This document shows, piece by piece, positions 1-6,264 of a stretch of 10,000 nucleotides of DNA; the stretch's first letter is position 1, and each line of letters begins with the position of its first letter. Below the pieces are notes generated by a model, which was not told where the DNA came from, did not search any database, and was given only the letters and a program-made list of their open reading frames with translations. Made by a program: the position numbers and the translations under genes. Source of the DNA: Magnetospirillum sp. (GTDB taxonomy: Bacteria > Pseudomonadota > Alphaproteobacteria > Rhodospirillales > Magnetospirillaceae); the NCBI GenBank assembly GCA_020217035.1, contig JAIWOG010000023.1, positions 1 to 10,000 on the forward strand, written 5' to 3'.

Positions 1-1680
1 CGCACCGTCCTGGAACGCTTCCGCCCGCTGTTCTGGCAGGCTTTCTTCGTCACCTTGTTCCTGAACGTCATGGCGTTGGCGACGCCGCTTTTCGTCATGA
101 ACATCTACGACAAGGTGATCGGCACCAATTCCCTGCCGCTGCTGACGGCGTTGTGCATGGGGGTCGGCTTCGCCCTGGTGTTCGACGCCATCCTGCGCGC
201 CGTCCGCGCCCGCATCCTGGCCTTCATCGGGGCGCGGCTGGACAACATCATGGGCAACAACATCTTCCAGCACCTGCTGGCGTTGCCGCCGGGCTTCACC
301 GAACGGGCTACCATCGGCGCCCAGGTGGCCCGCATCAAGGATTTCGAATCGGTGCGCGAGTTCTTCACCGGACCCTTGGCCACGGTGTTCATGGAACTGC
401 CTTTCGCCATCTTCTATTTCGCCATCATCTTCATGCTGGGCGGCATCATCGCCCTGGTGCCGGTGATCTCCACCTTCCTGTTCGTCATCGGCGGTTATCT
501 GGTGATGCCGGTGGTGCGTAAGAACGTGGCCATCGCGTCGCGCGCCGCCATGCGCCGACAGGAATTCCTGATCGAGACCCTGGGCAAGATGCGGGCCGTC
601 AAGCTGGCGGCGGCCGAGCACAACTGGACCAAGCGTTATCGGGACATGTCGGCGCGGGCCGCTTTTGGCGGGTTCAAGAACGGCGTGTTTTCCGCCCTCA
701 TCACCACCGGTTCCAACATCCTGATCGTCTCTTCGGGCTTGGCGACCATCGCCACCGGCGTGCTGGGCGTCATCGACGGCACCATGACCACCGGCGGCCT
801 GATCGCCGCCATGATGCTGGTGTGGCGGGTGCTGGGGCCGTTGCAGACCGCCTTCACCTTGATCCAGCGGGTCGAGCAGGTGCGCGGCTCGATCACCCAG
901 ATCGACCAGTTGATGAACCTGAAGCCCGAACGCGACCCCAAGGCCATGGTGGCCCCCTTGAAGAACCTGAAGGGACGGGTGTCGTTCTCGCGCGTGTCGC
1001 TTCGTTATTCCAACGACGCCGACCCCGCCCTGGTCGGCGTGTCCTTCGACATCGAGCCCGGCGAGGTGGTGGCGGTGACCGGACGCAACGGCTCGGGCAA
1101 GTCCACCATCATCAAGCTGATGATGGGGCTTTACGCCCCCCAGGCCGGTTCGGTGCGCATCGACAATTCCGACATGCGCCAGATCGATCCCTTGGAACTG
1201 CGCCATGCCATCGGCTATGTGCCGCAGGTGTGCAACCTGTTCTTCGGCACCATTTCGCAAAACTTGCGCTTGGCCCAGCCGACGGCCACCGATTCCGATA
1301 TCCGCTGGGCCTGCGAACTGGCCGACGTGTGGGACGAGATCATGGCGATGCCGCGCGGCATGGACACAAGGGTGGGCGATTCCAACATCGACCATCTGCC
1401 CACCAGCTTCGTGCAGAAGCTGTCGCTGGCGCGGTGCTACCTGAAGCGCAGCCCGTTGATGTTGTTCGACGAGCCGGTCAACGGCCTGGATTTCGACGGC
1501 GACCGCCAATTCATGCAGGCGGTTGAATATTTCCGCGGTCAATCCACTATCTTCATGGTGACCCATCGTCCCAGCCATCTGCGTTTCGCCGACAAGATCC
1601 TGGTGTTCGACGGCGGCTATCTGCGGCTGGCCGGACCAGCCGACGAAGTGCGTGCCCGCATTCCTCCGGATTTGATCTAG
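1..1680 (+). CDS. Type I secretion ABC exporter, permease/ATPase (5' end outside window)
   Basis: Inner-membrane exporter subunit that powers one-step secretion together with a HlyD-type adaptor and a TolC-type channel. The frame is open from base 1, so the N-terminus is missing and 559 codons are visible; a TTG at 55 is unlikely to be the true start. The membrane part has about six hydrophobic segments (visible codons ~13-33, 48-68, 133-152, 153-170, 236-258, 265-283), with PLFVMNIYDKV near the first, as in LapB/HlyB-like exporters. The ATPase domain has Walker A GRNGSGKS (codons 361-368), a Q-loop in YVPQ, Walker B LMLFDEP with the catalytic Glu, and an H-loop His at codon 522. The signature loop is abnormal: LPTSF replaces LSGGQ (codons 466-470), and the D-loop reads NGLD. 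It is probably one half of a heterodimeric exporter, or a divergent homodimer. The substrate is unknown. The hlyD-like gene follows 17 bases downstream, so the two are likely cotranscribed. Confidence 0.9.
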   Translation, partial: RTVLERFRPLFWQAFFVTLFLNVMALATPLFVMNIYDKVIGTNSLPLLTALCMGVGFALVFDAILRAVRARILAFIGARLDNIMGNNIFQHLLALPPGFTERATIGAQVARIKDFESVREFFTGPLATVFMELPFAIFYFAIIFMLGGIIALVPVISTFLFVIGGYLVMPVVRKNVAIASRAAMRRQEFLIETLGKMRAVKLAAAEHNWTKRYRDMSARAAFGGFKNGVFSALITTGSNILIVSSGLATIATGVLGVIDGTMTTGGLIAAMMLVWRVLGPLQTAFTLIQRVEQVRGSITQIDQLMNLKPERDPKAMVAPLKNLKGRVSFSRVSLRYSNDADPALVGVSFDIEPGEVVAVTGRNGSGKSTIIKLMMGLYAPQAGSVRIDNSDMRQIDPLELRHAIGYVPQVCNLFFGTISQNLRLAQPTATDSDIRWACELADVWDEIMAMPRGMDTRVGDSNIDHLPTSFVQKLSLARCYLKRSPLMLFDEPVNGLDFDGDRQFMQAVEYFRGQSTIFMVTHRPSHLRFADKILVFDGGYLRLAGPADEVRARIPPDLI

Positions 1681-1697
1681 CCCGGGATGACCCAGTG

Positions 1698-3083
1698 ATG
1701 ACCAGCCAAAGCCTTGTCAACGTCGCGCAGAATCCTCCGCCCTCCGGGGGACCGGCCAAGACCGAGATCAAGCAATCCAGCCGGGTGTCCCGCCACTTGG
1801 CGCAGGCGGTGCAGTTGGAGGAATCCGGCACCACGCCGCTGATCCGCCTGACCATCTACCTGGCCTGCGCGGCTTGCGCGGTGTTCCTGGGCTGGAGCGC
1901 CATGACCACGGTGGACGAAGTGGCGGTGGCCGAAGGCGAGATCCTGCCCATCGGCTCGATCAAGACGGTGCAGCACCTGGAAGGCGGCATCGTCGAGGAA
2001 ATCCTGGTCAAGGAGGGCGAGCTGGTCGAGGTGGGGCAACCCATCCTGAAGTTGTCGCCGGCCCAGGCCCTGGCCGAGCTCGAGCAGACCCGCGCCCGCG
2101 AGATGACGCTGTTGCTGAAATCCGAACGCCTTCGCGCCTTCGTCGAAAGCCGCAAACCTGATTTCAGCTTCGCCAGCCCGCAATACGCCTCGCTGGTGGC
2201 CGACAACATGTCCATCTATCAGGCACAGATACAGGCCCGCGACACCGGCCGTTCCATCATCCTGGCGCAGATCGAGCAAAAGCGGGCCGATCTGCGTCAG
2301 ATGGAAGCCCAGCAGAAAAGCCTGCGCGAACAGGTGAGCGCCCTGGCCGAGGAAATGAAGATTCGCGACCAGTTGGTGGCCAAGGGGTTGGTCACCCGTA
2401 TCACCCATCTGGACACCAAGCGCGAACTGGCCCGCGCCGAGGGCGAACTGACCCGCATGGTCGGCCAGACGGTGACGGCGCGCGAGGCGGTGTCAGAAAT
2501 GGAAAACCGCCTGATCGACAGCCAGTCCGGCCTGCAAAAGCAGAACATGGACGAAATGGGCGTCACCATCGCCGAATTGGCCCAGGTGCAGGAAACCATC
2601 GCCCGCCTGGAAGACCGGGTGACCCGCCTGATCATCGAATCGCCGGCCCGCGGCTACATCAAGGGCTTGACCGTCAAGAACAACGGCGCGGTGATCCAGC
2701 CCGGCGGCCTGATCAGCGAAATCGTTCCGGTCGACCAAGAGATGCGGGTGGAAGCCAAGGTTCTGCCCCGCGACGTCGGCCATCTGCATGTCGGCCAGAA
2801 GGTCCGGGTCAAGGTCACCACCTACGACTTCGCCCGCTATGGCTCGATCTCGGGCAAGCTTGAACGCATTTCCGCCTCGTCCTTCCTGAATGAAAAAGGC
2901 GAGCCCTTTTTCAAGGCCAACATCTCGCTGGACAAGAGTTACGTCGGCGCGACCCCCGGATATTTCCAGGTGGCGCCCGGCATGACCGTGTCGGCGGAAA
3001 TCATCACTGGCGACAAGACCTTGTTCCAGTACATGCTGAAGCCTATCTTCACCCAGCTTCAGCAATCCTTCCACGAACGGTAA
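1698..3083 (+). CDS. HlyD-family periplasmic adaptor of type I secretion
   Basis: Membrane fusion protein that bridges the inner-membrane ABC exporter and an outer-membrane TolC-type channel. The 461 residues match the family's usual size. Visible order: a short cytoplasmic N-terminus, one membrane anchor (~48-68), the first lipoyl-like half with HLEGGIVEEILVKEGELVEVGQ (~93-114), a long Gln/Glu/Arg-rich coiled-coil hairpin (~120-310), the second lipoyl half with ESPARGYIKGL (~314-324), then a beta-barrel region and the typical C-terminal GDKTLFQYMLKP (~438-449). ATG 1698 was chosen; a GTG directly before it (1695) is also in frame. GGGA at 1684-1687 is a modest ribosome site. A three-codon ORF (ATG 1687, stop 1696-1698) ends on the start codon in a TGATG overlap. 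It sits between the ABC gene and a DUF502 gene in an apparent operon. Confidence 0.95.
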   Translation: MTSQSLVNVAQNPPPSGGPAKTEIKQSSRVSRHLAQAVQLEESGTTPLIRLTIYLACAACAVFLGWSAMTTVDEVAVAEGEILPIGSIKTVQHLEGGIVEEILVKEGELVEVGQPILKLSPAQALAELEQTRAREMTLLLKSERLRAFVESRKPDFSFASPQYASLVADNMSIYQAQIQARDTGRSIILAQIEQKRADLRQMEAQQKSLREQVSALAEEMKIRDQLVAKGLVTRITHLDTKRELARAEGELTRMVGQTVTAREAVSEMENRLIDSQSGLQKQNMDEMGVTIAELAQVQETIARLEDRVTRLIIESPARGYIKGLTVKNNGAVIQPGGLISEIVPVDQEMRVEAKVLPRDVGHLHVGQKVRVKVTTYDFARYGSISGKLERISASSFLNEKGEPFFKANISLDKSYVGATPGYFQVAPGMTVSAEIITGDKTLFQYMLKPIFTQLQQSFHER

Positions 3084-3094
3084 GCGATCAGACC

Positions 3095-3802
3095 ATGAAC
3101 CAGGAAAACCCGGGCGACCAGATAGGGCAGAAGGTCGAGAAGGTCGGCGTGCCGTTCCACATCGGCGTGATGGCGCGTCTGCGGGCCTATTTCTTCGCCG
3201 GCATCCTGGTCACCGCGCCGGTGTCCATCACCTTTTACCTGGCCTGGCAGTTCATCAAGTTCATGGACAACCAGGTCTGGCCGTTCATTCCGCCGGAACT
3301 GAACCCGCAGAATTGGGGCTTTCCCGGTTTCGGCCTGATCGTGGTGGTGGTCGGCCTGACCCTGATCGGCATGCTGACCGCCGGCTTCGTCGGCCGCATC
3401 CTGGTCAAGCTGTACGACCTGGTGCTGGAACGGATGCCGGTGCTGTCGGGCATCTATTCGGCGGTGAAGCAGATTTTCGAGACCATGCTGGCGCAAAAGG
3501 CCAACGCCTTCCGCGAGGTGGCGTTGATCGAATATCCGCGGCCAGGCATCTGGACCATGGCCTTCATCACCGGCAATTCGCGCGGCGAGATCGCCACCAT
3601 GTTCGACCAGGACATGGTCAACGTCTTCGTGCCGACGACGCCCAATCCCACCTCGGGATTCCTGCTGTTCCTGCCGCGACAGGACGTCCGCGTCCTGGAC
3701 ATGAGCGTCGAGGAGGGGCTGAAGATGGTGATTTCCACCGGCATTCTGGTGCCGCCGCACCGCAAGGCGCAAGAGCCCGAGCTGGACCTCAGCCCGACCT
3801 GA
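3095..3802 (+). CDS. DUF502 family inner-membrane protein
   Basis: A 235-residue protein of the DUF502 family, whose plant relatives include COV1; the bacterial function is not established. Two hydrophobic segments are clear (~32-53 and ~77-100), followed by a soluble C-terminal domain. Family hallmarks are MPVLSGIYSAVKQ (~114-126), EYPRPGIW (~146-153) and FVPTTPNPTSGFLLF (~178-192). ATG 3095 lies 11 bases after the adaptor gene's stop, with no strong ribosome site, so translation may depend on the upstream gene. It could be read from the secretion operon or may simply lie behind it: pairing of DUF502 with recG is, to my knowledge, common in alphaproteobacteria. Its last 14 bases overlap the end of recG on the opposite strand. 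Family assignment is firm; any role in secretion is speculation. Confidence 0.9.
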   Translation: MNQENPGDQIGQKVEKVGVPFHIGVMARLRAYFFAGILVTAPVSITFYLAWQFIKFMDNQVWPFIPPELNPQNWGFPGFGLIVVVVGLTLIGMLTAGFVGRILVKLYDLVLERMPVLSGIYSAVKQIFETMLAQKANAFREVALIEYPRPGIWTMAFITGNSRGEIATMFDQDMVNVFVPTTPNPTSGFLLFLPRQDVRVLDMSVEEGLKMVISTGILVPPHRKAQEPELDLSPT

Positions 3803-3804
3803 GG
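3787..3804. repeat. Inverted repeat across the DUF502/recG convergent ends
   Basis: A perfect 6-bp inverted repeat, CCTCAG (3787-3792) and CTGAGG (3799-3804), separated by six bases. Each arm contains one of the convergent stop codons: TGA of DUF502 at 3800-3802, and TCA (recG TGA on the minus strand) at 3789-3791. Three of the six pairs follow automatically because both genes use TGA. No T-run follows on either strand, so it is not a standard intrinsic terminator, though it could form a short hairpin at the 3' end of both transcripts. Confidence 0.5.
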
Positions 3805-5870
3805 GTGTGGATGGCGGCGTCACGTTCGAACAGGTACAGCAGCGTCCTCAGTGCCTGACCGCGTTCCGTCTGCAAATCCGGGTCGCGGGACAGGATCAGC
3901 GCCGCGTCATCGCGGGCGGCGGCCAGCAATTCCCCGTGGATGGACAAATCGGCCAGCTTGAATTCCGGCAAGCCGCTTTGCCGTGTCCCCAAAATCTCGC
4001 CGCCGCCGCGCAGGCGCAGATCCTCTTCGGCGATGACGAAGCCGTCCTCGGTGGCCCGCATGATTTCCAGCCGCGCCTTGGAATTCTCCGACAGCGGCGA
4101 ATCGTACAGCAGCAAGCACGACGACGCCCCGGCGCCGCGCCCGACCCGGCCGCGCAACTGGTGCAACTGGGCCAGACCGAAGCGTTCGGCGTGTTCGATC
4201 ACCATGATGGTGGCCTCGGGGACGTTGACGCCCACCTCGATCACCGTGGTGGCCACCAGGATGGACAGTTCACCGGTGGCGAAGGCGGCCATCACCTTGT
4301 CCTTGGCCGGCCCCTTCATCTTGCCGTGCACCAGCCCGACGCGGTCGCCGAACAATTGTTCGAGGTGACGGTGCCGTTCCTCGGCCGCCGCCAGGTCGGA
4401 TGTTTCGGAATCCTCGACCAGCGGGCACACCCAATAGACCCGCGCCCCGCCGCCGATGGCGCGGCCGATGCCATGGACGACCTCGTCCATGCGGGCCAGC
4501 GGCAACACCCGGGTGCTGACCGGCTGGCGCCCCGGCGGCTTTTCGTCCAGGCGCGACGCATCCATATCGCCATAGCTGGTCAGCAACAGGGTGCGGGGAA
4601 TGGGGGTGGCGGTCATCACCAGCATGTCCACCGCCTGGCCCTTGGACGCCAGTTCCAGGCGCTGATGCACGCCGAAGCGGTGCTGTTCGTCGATGACGGC
4701 GAAGGCCAGGTCGGCGTAAGCGACGTCTTCTTGGAAAAGCGCGTGGGTGCCGATCAGGACATGGATATCCCCCGACGCCAGATCGGCCAGGATGGATTGC
4801 CGGGCTTTTCCCTTGTCGCGGCCGGTCAGAAGCGCGACACGCAGCCCGGCCCCCGCCACCAGGGGCGAGATGGTGTCGAAATGCTGGCGGGCGAGGATTT
4901 CTGTGGGCGCCATCAACGCCGCCTGGGCGCCGCTCTCCACCGCGTTCAGCATGGCCAGCAGCGCCACCACCGTCTTGCCGCTGCCGACATCGCCCTGCAA
5001 CAGTCGTAGCATGCGCAAGGGTTCTGCCATGTCGGAATCGATCTCGGCCAGCGAGCGGCTTTGCGCACCGGTCAGGGCGAAGGGCAGGGCGGCCATCACC
5101 TGCGGCCGCAGGCGGGTAGACACCGGAATGGGGCGGCCCTTCAGCTTACGCATGTGGGCGCGGACCAGCATCAACGCCAATTGGTTGGCCAGCAACTCGT
5201 CAAAGGCCAGGCGCCGCCGCGCCGGGCCATCCTCGGCTATTGCCTGCTCCGATGGCGGCTGGTGCAAGCTCTGCAGGGCGGTTTTCCAGTCGCTCCAGCC
5301 CTGGCGGGCGAACCAGGCGGCATCCTGCCATTCCGGCAGTTCGGGGACGCGCTCCAGGGCGCCGCGCACGGTTTTCGCCACCATCTTGGCGGTCAGGCCG
5401 CCGGTCAGCGGATAGACCGGCTCGATGGTGGTCACCTTGTCCTTGTCGGCCAGCGGCACCACGTGGTCGGGGTGGGTGATCTGGATGTCGTTGTTGAAAT
5501 GCTCGACCACGCCGCTGACCACCCGCCATTCGCCTTCCGGCAACTGGCGACGCAGCCAATCCTCGCGGGCATGGAAGAACACCAGATGGGCGAAGCCGGT
5601 TTCGTCGGACACCCGCACCCGATAGGGGCGCTTGGGGCTGCTGGACGGCATGTGGGCATCCACCTGCACGATCAGCGTCGCCACCTTGCCCGCCGGCGCC
5701 TGGGCCAGTTTGGGCGAAAAGCGGCGGTCGACGACGCCGGACGGCAGATGCCACAACAAGTCCACCACCTTGGGGCCGGCCAAACGCTCGTACAGCGGCG
5801 CCAGCTTGGGGCCGATGCCGGGCAGGGTGCCAATGGGCGCGAACAGCGGGTTCAGCAGGCTGGGGCGCAT
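3789..5870 (-). CDS. recG: ATP-dependent DNA helicase RecG
   Basis: Double-strand DNA translocase that reverses stalled replication forks and branch-migrates Holliday junctions and D- or R-loops. The 693 residues equal the usual RecG length. Domains: an N-terminal wedge with OB-fold (~1-150), helicase domain 1 with Walker A GDVGSGKT (293-300), the DEAD-box variant DEQH (394-397) and TATPIPRT (420-427), helicase domain 2 ending in QLRGRVGRG (571-579), and a TRG-type region with EEDLRLRGGGEILGTRQSG (~615-633). ATG 5870 gives the family-typical start MRPSLLNPLFAPIGTLPGIGPKL. The frame stays open for 38 more codons upstream, but these cover the promoter region and the first codons of sdhE, so they are rejected. 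No clear Shine-Dalgarno sequence precedes the ATG. It is transcribed divergently from sdhE-mfd and its 3' end overlaps the DUF502 gene. Confidence 0.97.
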   Translation of the reverse strand: MRPSLLNPLFAPIGTLPGIGPKLAPLYERLAGPKVVDLLWHLPSGVVDRRFSPKLAQAPAGKVATLIVQVDAHMPSSSPKRPYRVRVSDETGFAHLVFFHAREDWLRRQLPEGEWRVVSGVVEHFNNDIQITHPDHVVPLADKDKVTTIEPVYPLTGGLTAKMVAKTVRGALERVPELPEWQDAAWFARQGWSDWKTALQSLHQPPSEQAIAEDGPARRRLAFDELLANQLALMLVRAHMRKLKGRPIPVSTRLRPQVMAALPFALTGAQSRSLAEIDSDMAEPLRMLRLLQGDVGSGKTVVALLAMLNAVESGAQAALMAPTEILARQHFDTISPLVAGAGLRVALLTGRDKGKARQSILADLASGDIHVLIGTHALFQEDVAYADLAFAVIDEQHRFGVHQRLELASKGQAVDMLVMTATPIPRTLLLTSYGDMDASRLDEKPPGRQPVSTRVLPLARMDEVVHGIGRAIGGGARVYWVCPLVEDSETSDLAAAEERHRHLEQLFGDRVGLVHGKMKGPAKDKVMAAFATGELSILVATTVIEVGVNVPEATIMVIEHAERFGLAQLHQLRGRVGRGAGASSCLLLYDSPLSENSKARLEIMRATEDGFVIAEEDLRLRGGGEILGTRQSGLPEFKLADLSIHGELLAAARDDAALILSRDPDLQTERGQALRTLLYLFERDAAIHTLRSG

Positions 5871-5888
5871 GAAAAGGCCGGTTGGTGG

Positions 5889-5917
5889 CTGACAGATGGG
5901 CGGGAACGCTCTATATC
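5889..5917 (+). promoter_or_regulatory. Candidate sigma70 promoter for sdhE-mfd
   Basis: -35 CTGACA (5889-5894, five of six matches to TTGACA), a 17-base spacer, and -10 TATATC (5912-5917, four of six). The predicted start near 5924 would give a leader of about 33 bases before sdhE. This is a reading by eye, supported by its position in the only sizeable non-coding gap and by the ideal spacer. Confidence 0.5.
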
Positions 5918-5938
5918 CTAGTGCGCCCCGGCCGCCAA
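5910..5938 (-). promoter_or_regulatory. Candidate sigma70 promoter for recG, overlapping the sdhE promoter
   Basis: On the minus strand, -35 TTGGCG (5938-5933, four of six matches), a 17-base spacer, and -10 TATAGA (5915-5910, four of six). Predicted transcription starts near 5903, about 33 bases before the recG ATG. Its -10 overlaps the plus-strand -10 by four bases. The boxes are weaker than those of the plus-strand promoter. Confidence 0.38.
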
Positions 5939-5956
5939 GGCCAGGGACCACGATCA

Positions 5957-6238
5957 ATGACGTCCAGGCGAAAAATGGAAGCACGATTGAAGCGTCTGAT
6001 GTTCCGCGCCCACCACATGGGCTCGAACGAAAACGACATCTTGTTCGGCGGCTTCGCCGAGAAATATCTGGCCAGCCTGACCCCCGATCAGGTGGAGCGC
6101 TTCGAGACCCTGATCGCCGAGCCCGACACCGATTTGTTCAATTGGGTGACCAACAAGCAGGACGTGCCCACCCAGTTCGACCACGACGTCATGGCCATGA
6201 TTAAGAACTTTGTTCAAAATGAAGCTGCAATAACTTGA
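5957..6238 (+). CDS. sdhE: Succinate dehydrogenase assembly factor SdhE (DUF339/Sdh5 family)
   Basis: Small soluble factor of 93 residues that binds the flavoprotein SdhA (and FrdA in some bacteria) and promotes covalent FAD attachment. Length and the five-helix pattern fit the family, as do the conserved DTDLFNWV (~57-64) and the run RLKRLMFRAHHMGSNENDILFGGFAEKYL. ATG 5957 has AGGGA nine bases upstream (5943-5947); an internal ATG at 5975 is less likely. The family's RGxxE motif reads M21-G22-S23-N24-E25, keeping Gly and Glu but losing the Arg. The last third becomes AT-rich, unlike the start of the gene. It overlaps mfd by four bases, so the two genes are very likely cotranscribed and translationally coupled; recG is divergent, 86 bases away. 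Confidence 0.93.
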   Translation: MTSRRKMEARLKRLMFRAHHMGSNENDILFGGFAEKYLASLTPDQVERFETLIAEPDTDLFNWVTNKQDVPTQFDHDVMAMIKNFVQNEAAIT

Positions 6239-6264
6239 TTAATATAAAAAATATTTCTGACTTT
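6201..6264. other. AT-rich island spanning the sdhE/mfd junction
   Basis: Only 14 of these 64 bases are G or C, in a window that is otherwise strongly GC-rich, and bases 6238-6256 contain no G or C at all. The island covers the last codons of sdhE and the first ten or so of mfd (residues INIKNISDF, using ATA, AAA, AAT and ATT codons that are rare in such genomes). It contains the IHF-like site listed separately and a TATAAA at 6243-6248 without a good -35. Likely effects are an unstructured translation start for mfd and bendable DNA. Confidence 0.75.
6228..6240 (-). promoter_or_regulatory. Perfect match to the IHF consensus
   Basis: Read on the minus strand, AATCAAGTTATTG matches WATCAANNNNTTR at every defined position. 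On the 5' side of the core (6241-6256 on the plus strand) is an uninterrupted A/T stretch with an A6 run, the arrangement seen in strong IHF sites such as lambda H'. It overlaps the sdhE stop and the mfd start. Match by eye only; the AT-rich context raises the chance of coincidence. Confidence 0.4.

Noticed and set aside
1..3802. A mobile or defence island around the secretion genes
   Set aside because: Base composition and codon style match the housekeeping genes, and no transposase, integrase, tRNA end or direct repeat is visible.
3807..5009. A 400-codon open frame on the plus strand, opposite recG
   Set aside because: Same low-complexity antisense composition; it covers the helicase motifs of a clearly real recG.
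5882..5956. A longer SdhE starting near 5882
   Set aside because: The 25 extra codons cover the promoter region and are not SdhE-like. ATG 5957 has a fitting ribosome site and gives the normal family length.
5871..5984. A 38-codon N-terminal extension of RecG
   Set aside because: The added residues do not resemble RecG, cover both candidate promoters and the sdhE ribosome site, and run into sdhE. The ATG at 5870 gives the usual family start and a 693-residue protein.
6243..6248. TATAAA as the -10 of an internal mfd promoter
   Set aside because: No acceptable -35 lies 16-18 bases upstream, and a transcript from it would begin after the only usable mfd start codon.
6241..6255. AATAT/ATATT inverted repeat around an A5 loop as a terminator or operator
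   Set aside because: The stem is five A/T pairs only, too weak for a hairpin, and such repeats are expected by chance in an A/T-only stretch.
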